Shown one piece after another: positions 12,228-27,344 of a stretch of DNA of 64,000 bases. Where the stretch lies: assembly GCA_036345935.2 (NCBI GenBank), contig JADWOT020000007.1, positions 1,380,517-1,444,516 of the forward strand. The letters run 5' to 3'. The notes under the pieces were generated by a model. It saw nothing but the letters and a program-made list of their open reading frames with translations. It ran no database searches and had not been told where the DNA came from. Each line of letters opens with the position of its first letter. Positions within the stretch are counted from its first letter, which is position 1. Source of the stretch: Taenia hydatigena. Its lineage: Eukaryota > Platyhelminthes > Cestoda > Cyclophyllidea > Taeniidae. The translations under genes and the position numbers were made by a program.

Positions 12228-12900
12228 TATTATTGCTTGTTTACTCTTCCAATCGACAACTCCGCGGAGCCGCTATCAAGCACTCTACTCACCTCAGCTT
12301 CACCCCACTCCGCTTTGCTTAACTTTTTCGAGTGGTTAATAATAGAACGAGGAAACGAACGGACGATCGATGGAGGACACGATTGGCAATTGCTGTTCTC
12401 GATGGTCTGCGGTTTGGACTAAAGTTAACACCTTTTATTTAATATTTCACATGAAGACAAGCTGCCGGATCAACAACTGAGTAGTGGGTAGGGTCTTTCG
12501 CCAAGTTTGCAGATGAGTTGTAACCGAACAACGAGTCAAGTGTTCCCCCATGTCCGCAAACAATGTCGTTGCAGTCGATGATCGCAAAGTTTCGCTTAGA
12601 TATACTTGAAACGAAGCCCTAAATGGTGCAATCATGAAATGAAGGCACCAACGAGAATGCGGTGGAAGAAGCTTGTATAATCCCATTGACATACCCATGC
12701 TGGCATGCTAAGACAAAATGTTTCAATATCTTTACACGCATTAGGAGAAGTGCCCCTTCTCACCTTCTTAAATGTAGTACTTGAGTTAGCCCTGATGGCG
12801 TTACAGGGCATTAGAGTTTGTGATGATATTTTTACCTATCCTATGAGAAAGTTGGAAGGACTTGGGCAGATCCGTCTTCAATTCCGAATCAAGGAAGTCT
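12228..12900 (+). repeat. Dispersed repeat family A, copy 1
   Basis: First of three related copies; the others are at about 27.35-27.87 kb (opposite strand) and 28.66-29.31 kb. The best-shared blocks are the stretch around CTTTGCTTAACTTTTTCGAG, the stretch GGTGCAATCATGAAATGAAG, and GACATGCTAAG-like sequence near 12700. The right end beyond about 12720 is only weakly alike between copies. One minus-strand frame stays open in copies 1 and 3 and shares HFMIAPFRASFQ, but copy 2 has a stop in it. Class unknown: no reverse transcriptase, transposase or terminal repeats seen. Confidence 0.75.
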
Positions 12901-13087
12901 AGAAGGGATCAGACATCGGTTGATGATCAGCTTAATCAAACGTAGCTAGTGGTCACATTATTGTTAGTCAGGGCACTATCCAGCATTATACTTTCCTTAA
13001 ACGATCGGCCGAAAAGCTCGACCCTTTGTTTTGACAATTGTCTCCGATTTCCCTTCATAACTATGTATGCAGTACTTTGCTTGTTGG

Positions 13088-13182
13088 AGCGACTGGTTCC
13101 GGTCAAGGTCAGAGAGGTGGCCATACTGCCCTGGCATTCTGCCATCTTTTGCTTTCGAGGGAGCCTCGGGACGCTACAATGT
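13088..13182 (-). repeat. Dispersed repeat family B, copy 1
   Basis: Read on the minus strand it contains CGAGGCTCCCTCGAAAGCAA, then a run close to AAGATGGCAGAATGCCAGGG, then GTATGGCCACC and TGACCTTGACCGGAACC. The same order occurs at 42286-42463 and, for the first half, at 30661-30714. Confidence 0.7.
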
Positions 13183-16100
13183 ACTTCTGCATTTATCATC
13201 GCAGCAGCGTTGTTATACTGAGAAGGTTTCCCTACAGTCCAGGAAACATTTAAAGAGCAGAGCCTGCAAATTTAAAAATGGCTTTTTAATTCCTTTACTA
13301 AAATATTATTGATGCAATGAAAAGGCTATAATGTAGGAGGATATTTTAAATTCAAATCCTTCTTCCTAGACAGAGTTGCCGAGACCCATTTCTATACTGT
13401 AAGTTTCAACTTATTCCTTGTGATTTTCATTATCAAAACTTACAGTTTGGAAGACGTGGCTTAGTTCCACTTCACTTCTGTGCACATTTGTTAGAAATGG
13501 TACTAGCTGGAGTAGGCTTTTACTTTGGGTCCCAAAACTGTTTTGTTATATGGGAAAAGGAGGAGGGCAGGAGGAGGGAGGGAATCAATACGGGTGTTAG
13601 CTATTTGGCACATGAAGGTATGCGGCAAAAATGACAGACAGGTTTTATAAATTCTGTCACATTTTGATGTATTAAAACCAACCCGATCGTATCGCTAAAA
13701 GACAAGCGAACTGGACAAAACACCAGCGTTTCAACTAAAATGTAAAGCATTAAAAATGAATTGGTGAAGCCTTGTTGATAGCTGCAGAAATGATATGACA
13801 AAGGAGCTGATAAAGTAGGGCATCGTCTATTGTACAGTTTATTGCGCAAAACTGGACACTCGGATCAAAGCAAAAGCTAGTCTACTCAATGCGACCCAGC
13901 TGTTAGCAATTTAAGATACAATTACTAAGCATAAACATGCATGATCGTACACACCTGCATACAAGTAAATTCGTAGGCAGAGATGTGTGCGAATAGAAAG
14001 GCGCATTTTAATAAGATTGGAAATTACTTTCGTGCTCACGAAACAAGTGAGCATGGGATAAGGTGACAGTTCTGAAACACGCGGAACACACTATACACTT
14101 ATGGGCAGCCATTTTGGCGTAGAGGAACGCTGGATGCTCGAGTATCAGTACCAGAGCTCGCAGTGCATTCAAAGCGAGAGCAAAGCCACTGACTACATCT
14201 GCCCTCAGTCTTGTGCTTTATTTAAACACCGAAGGTAACGGTCACACATTTCTTCCAAAACTTGGAGCATTACAGTCGCGTAAGTAAAGCTTGCAGAATT
14301 TTATTAAAGAACTTAATTTGCTTTCTAACTACTGAGTCATGTTTTTAGTTTGATCTTCTGCATAAATTTAAGGGTAGTTTGCTAAAGGACACCTTTAAAT
14401 GAAACATACCTTTTGATACATTAATTTTATAATCACTTAGACCAACACCCTATTAACTTACTGCATGATTTTTTGATACACATCCTAAAGCAATGTCTGA
14501 ATAGGGAGAAGACTTTAGCGTTAGGTGGACATGCCCTCCTCGAACACTTTACAGTTCGCGCCCTCCTTCAATCTTCCTCAGAATGGTCAATATCTTCTGT
14601 AGGAGCGGCCTCGAATGCACTATAAATAGGCGAGGACGGTGGCAGATCGTGCACATCAGCATTATAACACCGCAGATATGTACAAACGCACCATTAGTCT
14701 CAAGCCTAATAGCAGCCAAAATACCACTAACGTCTTGTTAAAAAATAATTGAACAGCGCGAATTATGGTGCTAAAGTGATATCAATTTTGCCAGCTTTTC
14801 ATTTTCCCTTTAGTGTTTAAGCGTAATTGGATTGGCTAAAATTAGTAAATCCTTTAAGCTGCACAGGAGAATTCACCCTGAATTTGGGAGTAACTGTGTA
14901 CGGAGGTAAGGAGGGGGATGGTAAATGGCCGAAGGACATATCTGCCTCCGCGAAGACATGCCTTTTGACCTTTTAAATGCACTGCCTTTTAAAATGTATA
15001 AGGCGTCTTTTAGTTTCCTTCGCACCAGGTTTCATAGGATTCGCTAGAACTGGAGCAATCTGTGCATGCCCTGAATCGATAGGATCTTCATTAGTCATGA
15101 TACTTAAGTAACTCATTAGAGGTCTAAGCATGTTTAGATACTGACTGTAGTTCACAGAACCTCAGCCTCCACACTGCGGCTAAGTTCATACTTATTCCTT
15201 TTTGCCACATGCCGCCACTCACCTCTAGTGTGGTCGTTAATTGTCTCATTCAAGTGATAAGACCCACCATACATAAGAACTTTACCAAATTTAGTTTGAC
15301 TTCTTTTGATTTTAGTGAATGGGATGCCTTCAGGTGCTTAGAGTGTCCTGTGTTACTCAGGATCATCACCTCTTTACCATGCACACTGATTTCTGGAATA
15401 CCATAGTAACTTCCATTCGACTATCTGTTGCTTTGCTCAAATTTGACGAAACGTTATGTTGTCATCCTCTGTGACACAACGTTTGCAGCAACTGATGCGA
15501 TTTACAAGCCCATTTTAACTATCTTAGGCATTACAGTAAGTTCGTGTGTGCGATGTCCGATTTGTTCATAGCTTTGCAAAACAACTAGGATGATTAGAGC
15601 GCATCAAGTATCGAGAAAAAATTTTAGACGTCAATTCAACATTCCCTCCTCACGCCCTCATGCATCATGAAAGCAGTGTGGGTGCTTTAAATTACAGTGT
15701 GCGCTGCCTCCGTTTTACGACATTTGAATACTTCAGCATTCTCCTTACTCACCTAGATGAATGGCGCATTCGTGAGTTTGCATCCATTTAATTCCCACTG
15801 AATCATATGTGCTTTGATCATCGGCTACAACTTTATGTTCCAAACGAACGTCTCCTACATTTGGGCCTCATTGTGACGCACTGCATTCCGAAGAGTGCAC
15901 GGAATGCTACTTGGATTATCCGACATTGGAGGCATCGCTAGGACACATACGTCCGAACCACCTCTGTGGGTAGTTTGAGAATATCAGGCATCTGTTACAG
16001 CTGCTGCATATGGTTTGACCTCTGCTTTATCGATTTTGTAGACATCGAGTTGCCATTGATCAGAATACGACGGCGCCATTACGACATCAAAAGGTGCGGG

Positions 16101-19100
16101 TGATCTGCGAGTTGTTTCAACTAAAACCGATGTTCAAGTAAGGTAGAGCATTCGAGGCATCCAGAGCCCCTTGTGCACCCTAATATGGGATGAATTCGAT
16201 TACAAGCAATTAATTGTTGCCTTATTGATATGATCGCGCAGGTATCGTAGTAATTTTAATTCGAATCAGATCACTTCGTTGGTTTGGATGTTTACTGATA
16301 GCGGCACAGTAATATTGCATTACCGATATTGGAGCGTAGTAACAGAGGACATCAGTTTTTTAAGGACTTATGTACTTGCATCCGCAAACGGTTATTAAAC
16401 CTGTATGCGTATGCAATTTAGAGCTTCCGAATAGGCTGCCTTGACTTTCCTTCGATGGATACATGTTTAGCTATGCCTTAAAGTAGATATGTCTAACCTC
16501 TTAATTTTCTTTGCGTCTGTTTGCTGGTTAGTCTATGCAGCGGGCTGATGATATCGGCAAAGCCCCTGGCGAAACGTCTATCGTAAAATACCAAGCTAAT
16601 AAAACTGTAGGCCTTGTCTGATTGGATGGTGATGGCCAGGATCTTACTTATTTTGAGCGGTTTTGGGTAACCTTTGGGTCAATTCTGCGACACGCAGGCG
16701 TTCCGGAAATAGTTTTAGGTTAAAATAATCCTTTGAATGTCTCTGCCAAAAAAGCGAATGGCACTAGAGCAGATTACATGGAAAAATTGATAATAAGCCA
16801 TTCAATGCTATACGCATGAAGCTTTGGAGTGCGGCCGCAGCTCTACAGAGCCCGTAGTATTTGAGACTCTTGCGGCGACTAATTTGCAAAGAACAGATGA
16901 TACAAACGAGCTCGGCTTAGATAGCCGTGAAGGGTTAGTGATGCGTAGCCATCCGGCTTGCTGTCTTATATGGTAAATTGGGCATTAGAGAGTTCTGCTA
17001 CATCCTATATGCTGCAGTCGTACCGAAAGTCATAACACAAAAATGAGGCGAGTATATAAAATTAGGCGGATGCCCCTCTGAAGGCACAGTTGAGGCACAA
17101 CACTCGTCTAGTCTGATAATAATACCTATGGAATCAATCCACATCCTATAGTTGAAACAAATAGACCTTTCTTTTCGATTCAATGCAAGGCATTTCACCC
17201 ATAGCATCCTATAACACCCTCACACCGAATTCATGCGAGTTGGTATTGGAGAAGAATGTACGGAACCCCAATGCCAATGCTTAAAGGGATTCGTTTTAGA
17301 GTTGTTTCAAATTTAGCATGTCAATATTGAATCATAGAATATTCACTGATGGCATAATTATAAGGGGACAATTTTTTGATAAGCTGGTTCATTTGCTATT
17401 GAATTTATGCTATGCAAGCCGATGTACTTAAATGGCATCGGAGCACTTGGTTGACTCTGTGCACGAACGATGGCAGGAATGGACTGCCCTGGCTTTATAT
17501 GCGTGGATGTGTGGAAGCGGCTTGAGAAGAAAAAGGTCCCTGTAGTGTCATTAGTCGTCAATGATCCATCCTATGATACAGCCAATAATGCAACCATAAG
17601 GCACGGCTGGAGGTCAGCTGCTTCAAACGCCACATTCTAGAAAAAATTAAGCTCTACGCAATGCAGAATGAATACATTTATCGTTACTACGTATCACGGC
17701 ATTGTCATATGAATGAGGTTAGGTTCGAGGAGATTGGAAGTAAAGATTAATGACGATAGGCAAATGCTGACTGTATGATGCAAAATTAGGGTGACTGAAA
17801 GGAGACAGACCTTAATCTATTGCAATAACAACCAACGACTCAGCTAAAAAGCTGAACACATCAGGCAGCACAAGCACACGCATTGTGACTATATACGTGA
17901 CGAATGATTCCACCCCATATTGCCGATACTTTTGGTCTTGAGAAGTGAGGTTGGTTACTGAATGCCATGCATTTGTGATCTTGAGCCACTGGCTTTCATC
18001 AAGATCCTGAAACTGCTAAGGTTCCCCTTGACCCCCTTGAGATCGTGTACCAGTAGATCGAGTCTGTAAAAATTCTTATTGAAAGTCATTCAAATGCTAA
18101 CTTATCCATGCCTGTAAATGTAGGCAGGTTTGCTTAGGAGAGGGCAAACACAAGAAAATTCCCTAACCATATTAGCAACGCCAATAATGTCGCAATCAAT
18201 CGTAAAAATCACTTATTTTGATGTTCTATGACTTTTCTTTTGCGTGGTCATTTACGCCAAACACACTAAAATACGAGTCCTTGCTCAGTCGTTGCCATCT
18301 GATCGGATAGCGATTGGGCTAGGTGCAATTAATGCTGAATAGTACCAGCTTGGGAGCTATTTATGAGTCAAGAATGAAGAGTTGGCGGTAGATAGACCCG
18401 AATATGGTGGCAGGAAGAACCAGAGTCATGGGCATCGCCTATCAGCAATCCACTGGGTAGACACTAGGCGCGCATGCGCTCATACGTGGCTTTGGTGTGT
18501 TGGCTCATATTCATTGATCCATGGGGCTATTTGCCATAGAGCCTTTGTTCAATGGAAGACCGATAGTTTTGAGGACATCAACGCACATAATTCTTTCACA
18601 GCTTACACTATTCTTGCTCTCGCGATATTCGGATAAAATCTGATACACCATGCAACGCTCATCAGCCACCTACCAGCCATGCGGGCAGGTGGCCGCGTGG
18701 CCAGTAGTGATGTGAGGTGATCAAAAGAGCTTCCCAACTGAGGGTTAAGCACGCGCCATCAAAGTTAGATCCGGAATTCCTAACCACCAAACCATCGGGG
18801 CGATATCGCGCCGTGCCAAGCCAATTATACCTAATCTTAATCCACCTTTCCTTCTTTATCTTCATCGCTCGTGTTCACACTCGCGTATACATAGATGGAC
18901 ATGCACAAACAAGCATGCACAAGAACGTGGGCTCTGCAAAGGCATAGTCACCGAGGTGGGCGTGCGTATAGGATGTTATATTATGCACTTTAGTCTGTAG
19001 TTGCAGTCGCAGTTTTTACAATTAAACAAAAATTAGAAGCCTCATCGCAAGAAAACCTGCCGAACTTCGAAGAAATTAACTGAAGTGCTGTGTGAAAAAA

Positions 19101-22100
19101 ATATTCAGTAAGCCTACACAGAAAAATATGCCAACAATGCAGAGACAGATAGATAAAAGCAGTTAAGATGGATGGAACATGAGGCATGATATAAGTGACG
19201 AAATGTGCATGGCGCTCAATGGGACACGGATACTCGTTCAGTTGAAGGAAAGAGCTACAAAAGTGGTCATGACATGGAGATGGAACGGATTACTCCTTAC
19301 ACTTTGGCAATTAGGTTTGATGCCTTCCACTTAGGCCGCTGCCCATACATCATGCCCATCACTTGAAATATGCGCTTACGTGTTCACTTTTCTGAAAGGC
19401 TGACGAGTTTAAGGAGAATGCAGTGCAAATTCGGTGGCAAGGTTGGTGTCAAAATGTTGGTTAGGAGCGGCGTTTTCTCTAAAGAACGAATAGACAGAGC
19501 GCGTTTGTGTTATGGCGGAAAGAATTAATGTGAAAGAATTGATAAAAGAACTTTGCAGGGGTTTCTTTATTAGCCTTCTCTTTCCATTGACTAGCTTTGT
19601 GATGGAAAGGTTGAGTGTTCTTAGAAGTCTTTATTTCATTGGATGAAAGAGGCGGTAGGTAGCGCATTAAAAAGTTGGGGAGCAGTACTGCCCAACTCAG
19701 GAAAATCAAACCACTCCTTCAGACCCAAATGCAAATTGTTCCTTCGCCTCTCACCTGCAGGGCATGTCTCAAGAGTATGGACACTACATGTCTCCTCGGC
19801 TATTCACAGCCGTACCCGCTGTCACCCTCGTCTTCCATTGTAGGTGTTCACTGCAACGTAGATTCTCTTCGGCCAATTAATTTTAGATGTGACCCCATTA
19901 CCGCGGGCGGTTTAGCAAGAATGCAAAAACAAGTGTGAGAACTTTATTCTAAGGAGAAGTGCAAGATTCAACCCTGTGATGTTTTTTGTTAGTTACATAT
20001 CTTTTGACTGGCCGAGGCTGACTGGCATAATTCAAAAATGTGGTCTTCTGTTTTTGTGCTTCCGAAGTGAAGGCACTTGTGTTGCCTCACAGTTCTCGGT
20101 TGTTCTTTTTATTGCTGCATTTTAGCAGCGTTTGTTAACTTCCATTCGACGTTTGATGTGTGCAAATCGTTGTCTTATTGTGATATCTGCATCCCTCTAT
20201 AATAAGACATGTTGTATCTAGCGATCAGAAAATGACGAATTTGCCTTGGCAGCAGCATTGCTACATACCTGTGCCACATTGTGGGCTTCCTAGTTGTCAA
20301 TGCTTCGGTCTTTATTTTATGAGTGGTTTCATCTTCTCAATGGGGTGAAAATGCGCCCATGTATGTGCACACAACTGAGAAGTTTAACGTTGGGTTCGCG
20401 TATAGCGTGATGATACCAAATGACTCATGACACTGCTATTAAAGCATGCAAATTGTATCTATCAGAAATGGGTGTTTGAATCGGAGTGGGTTAGATAGGT
20501 GGGTTGTTAGGTACGCTTGACTTTAGCTGCTGTTGATGCTGCGACTGTCCACGATAGTCGATGGGTAAGTCGATTTAGGTATGACAAAGCTCTGGACTAT
20601 TCATTGTTCAATCCAGCGGCAGGTGTTCAAGTTGCCTCATCAGCAATCACCGAGATGAAGCCTATTACTCTTATTACTAAGTAAAACGCAGAATTCTACG
20701 CAAAGTCAATGAAAAATTTTGAGTTTGCCTACGGAAGTCAGCAGTTGTGCTGTTGCAGACCTGATATATCTATGTGATCTCTGCGCTTGTATTACACATA
20801 TATATGCATATATCAGTGCCATTTTAATCAAACCTGCAGCAATATTAAATGGCAATCTTTTTTCCTTTTCTGTCTTTGGCTTCAGCAAGAGTTCAACTGA
20901 AGCATCAGCCCTGCTGCTGAGTTGATTACTTTGCTATCCAATTCTGCCGAGCGACGTCTTCTGAGCTCTAAATCACTACAACCAATATTCCACCTCAAAA
21001 CTCTTGTCTTGGCTTGCTTTGGCACAGTATGCTTCAATTTTAGGACAAGAGAATTTAGAAAACATTAAGGACTCTAAAAGTGGAACTACGCTATGTAATT
21101 TATTATAATGTATGCAATTAGTAAGAATCAGTCATACGGGTTTGCCTTTTGGCATTAGCGAAAGCCAAATTGCACTAATCTTCCCACTCATTCGAACATT
21201 TCATGGGCTTCTGCTTCAACAACTCCTCCTGAAAAATGGGTTGCGTTTCTTTAGAGAAAAGTATCATGCGATTTCTGCCGTAGAGGAGAAGAGACTTCAA
21301 GTTTACACTAAGCGATGGACTCTTTTCTCAACATCGCATAACCTATTTAGTTATAACAGTCCGCAACAGTTCAATGTTCTGCCTAACTACCGCAGTGTGA
21401 AATTACTAAAATGCTGCTTATAAATCCAGCAATAACCTGCTACCAGTAGCATGAATAGGCTTTCGGACTGTTCCCCTCATTTTGAAGGTGAAATCGTTCA
21501 TGGCAATTTCCAGAGCGACGATAAAGAGGATTCTCACCCACCGGCACAGAATTGAGGCGCTACTGCTAATAAAGCGACTTTTTAGTTTCCGGTGGCTGAA
21601 CGCAATATGCCAGTGAAGGCATAACATGTAGATAACGTCACGTGTGGAAACATACCAAACTAAAGTTAGAACATCTTAATAGACAAGGGCTCCAATCCAA
21701 GAGAAAATAAGTAGTCAGTAAGGACTGATCACGTCTGACTTAGAAACGCACATTAGCCTTGCCGCTACCTTAGAGCAAGATCCAACACTTTTGCATCCAT
21801 TTCAAAACCAACAGGAGGCATTAAGTGTTGCAGGTAATGTGTAATGCTTAGGACAATACGTCATCCTACGTCAGCGCAGCCGTAGAAGTATATATATCGT
21901 GTATCGTATAACAATGAACGGGGATTGATCTTGCTTGTCATGGACTGAAATTGACTAGCGCAAACTGTGAACTCCGTCGAGTAACATTGAAACAACAACT
22001 TACCATCCGGCCTCTGGCACGAAGATTGATTCGCTTAGAGAAAAACCCACACTATTTGGCCAACTCACGTTTTACCCCTCCTGTGATTTCCATCCACACT

Positions 22101-25100
22101 TCAATCACCTGCGCACACGGATGGCTGGGATAACGATAGTTTGTGGCGGGTAGCGTCTCGCCTATTGCAATTACCGAACCGGAGCTTTTGGTAGGCAGCG
22201 TGCTCTTATTTTCCGGATTTAATACTTTTGATTATATTCTTCCTCATCAGTCTTTCCATTTGTCCGCTTAGCATTTTGCCTCACTTGCAAGCTGACTGCC
22301 ACCAATAAAAGAGTGTGCTATCGTGGCACCAAGCATACTACATTCCCGCTCGCAATGGCCAATACACATAATTAATCAATATACTGAACAATGGCGTGAA
22401 AAGTGCGCATGCATAAAGCAATGCGTGGTAAAGAATCAAGTTTTCAACCAATCGAGTTATGTTTACAAATGTGCTATTTTCAATGATGGCTTCGCCAGTG
22501 CTTTTAAAGGCCAAAAATCAGCAGAAACACTAGCGCAGAAATGAGCGTGTGGCTCGCAACTCAACGAAAGTTGGTAGGGAGTAGTTCCCAAGCAGCAAAT
22601 TTGGTGACTATCTACAACTTAGACACCTAACTAAAGCTAAGTAAAACATAATTTTTGACGATAAATGTTTTCGTTAAAGTGAGATCAGTTTAACTTAACA
22701 AGTAGTCGGAACACTTTTGGGGGATATAGCACCCTTAGTAAAATTCTTTGCAGCATCTAAGATTAAATTAATACTGTCCGCCTGTTATCGCCAAGTTATA
22801 GTAGTAGTGGTAAGTTTAATGCCTTAACTAGGTTATGGCGTAAAGCATGAGGAAAGGTATCGTGCAGTTGGATGGATTGGTAAATGCGGAAAGGGCCACA
22901 ATGAATGTCGGTCCACGGGCGAAAGACACAACCGGCATCGGATGTAACTTGAGCTCGAATGTACAATTTTTGCATCGCATCGGTTCGGCAGTGCCACTTA
23001 ACAAATATCAGCTCACCTGCCATCACTCTACCTCATTCTCACACCGCCTATTATCTTCCCCATAAATTACACCCTTCCCTCTTATGTCGCTTCTCATAAT
23101 GTCCATTCTCTGCTTAAAATTCTGAGTGCCTCCCACTTATTCAGTTTCTTCGTTTCATTCAATCCTCATGGAAATGTTTACACCTAATGCCCACACATCT
23201 CATTACTTTAATTGTTTTATTCCTCCGTTTCAGTTGTTTCTAACATTTTCCCTGAGACTTTTGATTGTTGAGCATGCTTGAATGATTGTAAATTTTCCAA
23301 GCAAAAAGTGTTGTTAATTCCGGATGCAATTATAAATATTTTTATTAAACTGACAAGTTCACGCTATCCCATGTGCCATGCTGCTGGCTTCCCATGAAAG
23401 TCAATTCTACCGGTGTTATAATAAAATGAGCTTACGAATCTCATCGCTAATAAAAGTCGGAATGAATTGATAAGACGTGTTGATGTAAATTGCATTGACA
23501 TTTGCGGAAAAGGCGTACTGAAATATTAATTGACAGGCTATTGATTGACGAGTTAAAGGAAGAAGAGAAGTGGCATGAGTCGGAAACACCTGCACTCTGC
23601 GCTCTGTGCAACAAAGAGCGAACGGCATGCAAAATGATACCTTGAGGATATTTTCATGAGAATAGCAGTGAAGTCGGTGACCACGCTCTAACACTGTTTG
23701 CTCAGTGTGGAAGGGTGGAGCGCTCAGCATTTACATGAGGCCAGAGAGGCAGTCAGCGCTGCAACACCTAGGTATGAGAGGGTTGCTCTTCTTCCGTTGC
23801 AAAGCAACACAAACGATCGTTGTCTTCCAGTGGTGACAATGGCCCATGCTGAGAAAAAGGCACTTCACCAACCATAAGATCTTTCAGACCTACGTGCCCA
23901 TTAGCCAGAACAAGTGCATAAGCCAGAATAGCGGGAAGTTGAAATGAAAGTCTATAGTTTTGGTGGGCAGAGTTGAAGCAACCCTCAGATAAATGTGCTA
24001 AATTCATGCTTTTAATATACTCAATCATCCAAAAAAACACCTCAAAATAAACCCACACATCAATGCATCTATCCATTTCTCCAACTTATTCCATAACATG
24101 TACCACCAAATAACCGTTATTTGTGGTTTTGTAGACCATCAGTTATCCTGCCGCCTCAACTTTGCTCAGAGTTCTATGACGTGCCACAAACATGTCCTAA
24201 TATGAAAAGAATGAGCTGCTTGTTTACCATTGAAATATTTATCTGGCATGGATCGCAAGATGTTCCGAGGTCTCATTACCTCACTACACTTCCTACCTTC
24301 ATTACAACTGTCTATATTTATCAACGATAACGTCCACTTATTCTCTGGCACACATGCACACGCACCCAAACAGATTCCTTTCTTAATCTGCAGGGAGCGG
24401 TTACAATCTCGACTGCACTTAGCCTATTCACATCAATCTACCCTTGAGTTATTTCAGGTGCTCTTTACATAAGCGAAGTGGGTGGTAGGTGATGTATCAC
24501 GCGCACGGAATCTGGCCGCTTACCAGTTGATAAGATATTAGCTCCACCGTGGCTCAGTAAAAAGGGGCGAGAACGCAAACAATAGGAGCCGCAATTTAAA
24601 GGCGACAATAGAGCAAACAGATTAGGAGCAATCGCTAGCTACGAGAAGAATATTTGTGGGGTGGAAATCAATGCCAAGACGTGCGACAGCATAGGAGGAA
24701 GAAAAAAAAAGGACGGGAGAAGGAAGGTTCTATCAGGATGATATAGCATAAGGCAACGTTGGAACAGAATGGCGAATGGCACATTTATCGGCTTTGCGAA
24801 CTTAGGCCAACAGGCAATAGTGCACAACATGGAGACCTGCATTTCCGCGACAAAGTGCTCGTAAAAGGAAACTGACTTGCAGGCTATCGAAGCCAATGAT
24901 ATGGAACGCATGTAATGGTTGCGTATCGAAACCAACAAGAGGCTCATGTCAGGCTTTTAAGCTGATTGATGTCCACTTGGTTATAACTAGTCTGTCCCTC
25001 CTGAATTGACAAAAAACTACAAATAAAAATAGAGACGAACGGATGGCCCTTTCCTCAGTAATATTGTATCACATAAAACTGTCCATTGGTATTTTAGGCA

Positions 25101-27344
25101 CATATTTCGAATTATTATTGTTATTATTATTGCCATTGTTGTTATATGCACAGAAATATAATTAAATAAGGAGATGGTAGTAAGGAAGGACGAAGGAGTA
25201 GTAGTAGTGACATTGTTAGTCGCCGCTATTAAGCATATTGGGACAATTGCAGAATCTGGCCGCATGTAACTCACGTGTTTGCTTTTTGCCAAAGCAATTG
25301 TAACTTTTGCTAATTTAGATCAAATGCACTCGAATTTGAACCCCAAAGCACAATGGACATGTCGTGTTTTGAAATCGCTCCTGCAGACTTTGCACTCCTT
25401 TGGTTCGCTTTGTGACTCCAAATTAAATTCCACCGATGTTGGCTACTACCACTACCAGCATAGCAATAGCTTTGTAATACACCCACAGCTCACAGCCTTC
25501 AAAAGACTTTTTTGATATAAAATCAATTCAACTGAATTTTATCGAAGATCCCTTATTCAGGGGCATTACTTTGCTCTTAAACGTTGCATTCAAGAGCTGT
25601 GCTTAACAATTCTCCTCTTGTGCCCAAATTCTAACAAGCCATGAGCTAGTCCTTCTCTTTTAACGAGCTTTGCGATGCCTGTGCACAAGAGTTTGAAATG
25701 CGCTCAAACGAATAGCTGCAGTACAAAGGCGTTTTTTTTAAAAAAAAATGCAAAAAGATGACTGATTCTACAAGGGCAACGAAACACTTTGAATGAGACT
25801 AGACCAGCAATACAAAAATGCCGAAATGTGATGCAGAAAGGGTGAAGGGAGACACCAGAAAGCAGCACAACTTATTATTCTTCTTATTATTATTCAGCTT
25901 CATAGTTTCCGTGGCAATAATGCCTGGCGATGTAAGGAGGTGATGCCTGATTGCAGACTACAACGCATCGTCTGCCATGCTCTTCATTTAACACCCATCT
26001 GAGGATGAGCAAGTCATGTAGCACTTAAACGAATGACACCAGGAAACAAAAGCATACAAATTCAGGAGTAAAATGATTTGACATGATGATGCCGTCATGT
26101 AGTCATGAACGAACCATTTCAAGCCAAACCGCCTTTAGTCATTTGGATGGAGTAGAATCAATTCCTCAAATTTATTAGACTGCCAAAAACGCTTAAGTTA
26201 TGAGCGCTTTATAAAGCACAGCAAATTATCAATGGGGTCCTGCAGAGAAGTGGAATTAAAATTATCACATGAGAACTGAGCAAATGTCAAATTGCCCTCA
26301 CAACGCTTATTATTTTGACAGTCATCATCGCAGTTCATCATTCCTCCTACCGCCACACGCCATTGATAATTAGTCTAATTTTAGACATTGCTGTTTCACT
26401 CAGGTTGACCAAAAGGTTAAAATGGGAAATCATTTTGGAGCAAAGGAAAGAGAAATGCAGAGGACATCATGCATTATGAGCCTGTTGTCAGCATAAAAGT
26501 AACGGCAGTGGTAGCAGTGGCGATGTAGTAGTGAAAGTAACGACAGCAGAAGAATGCAAGTTAGAGGTGTGCTGCAGGAAACGGTAAGGGAGGGTGGGGT
26601 AGGAAATAAGTGCTGATCCCGATATGATTTGAGCACATAGCCTCCCGATCTGGAGCCGTAGCATGAAGAACTGTGTGGTAGACCAGTTGTGCATGTTTTG
26701 TAAACGCCGTTTTAATTTGTGCGCTAGGAATGCTTTCTTAGGCGCTTAGGTTTGCAAGACATTACTGCCTTAGGCCTCAAAATGCCACTTCAACCTAATC
26801 ACCCTTCCACAAACTGTGGCTCAAGTTGCTCCAGATCGCGATGCCCGTCATTTATCAACCCGTTCAATGGTGCAAATAGCCGACATCCTGAGAGCTTTAG
26901 TTTTGGGACAAATTTGATGGCGTCTACCAGGACATTTCATGCCAACAAGCCACTTGACTTCTGAGAATAAGCTGAGTGTCTTTAATAGCCTTTAAATAAA
27001 TGCACTCTAAGCCGTGTCTTAACCATCTTTAGGTGATGTGACCAAGACAAAGTATATGTTCCATCGCTGCTGCATGTACTGGCTCACACATAATTAGCAT
27101 GCATATTTAAAAACCACATTTCGTTTCTTTAAGGACCAGCAAGTACTCACTTCCATGTCTTGCAAACAATTACCCTTTTTTTCTCCAAAGCAATGGACTT
27201 CCGAATGGATAGCAATTATGGGTGTCCAAACAGATTCACTGAGAGATGGATTAATTACATTCAATTTGGAATACAATGTTATTCTGCGCTATGCACCATA
27301 TCCTATTGTTGATTACGACATAATTTGAAGAACTCTACCGCTTT
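13183..27344. other. Long gene-poor stretch
   Basis: No exon that I can support. Frames of 100-104 codons occur at 21112-21423 (plus), 23416-23730, 23768-24076 and 24639-24947 (minus), none with a recognisable domain. Simple repeats are minor: a GGAGGAGGG-type purine tract at 13560-13583, ATT-rich runs near 25110 and 25875, and a T8A9 self-complementary block at 25732-25748. A GC-richer patch near 18680-18810 may be an old repeat. Confidence 0.5.
14621..14629 (+). promoter_or_regulatory. Isolated TATA box-like site
   Basis: TATAAATAG flanked by GC-richer sequence (TGCAC before, GCGAGGACGG after), as in strong core promoters. A 24-codon frame starts at 14678, about 50 bases downstream and at a spacing similar to that of the arginase gene, and ends at 14752. 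No larger product was found. It may be a promoter of an unseen transcript, a transposon promoter, or chance. Confidence 0.25.

Noticed and set aside
13552..13583. Possible G-quadruplex in the purine tract
   Set aside because: Four GGG runs exist but two of the loops are 8-10 bases, outside the usual range.
22796..23065. Overlapping open frames on both strands near 22.9 kb
   Set aside because: No recognisable domain on either strand and no splice signals.
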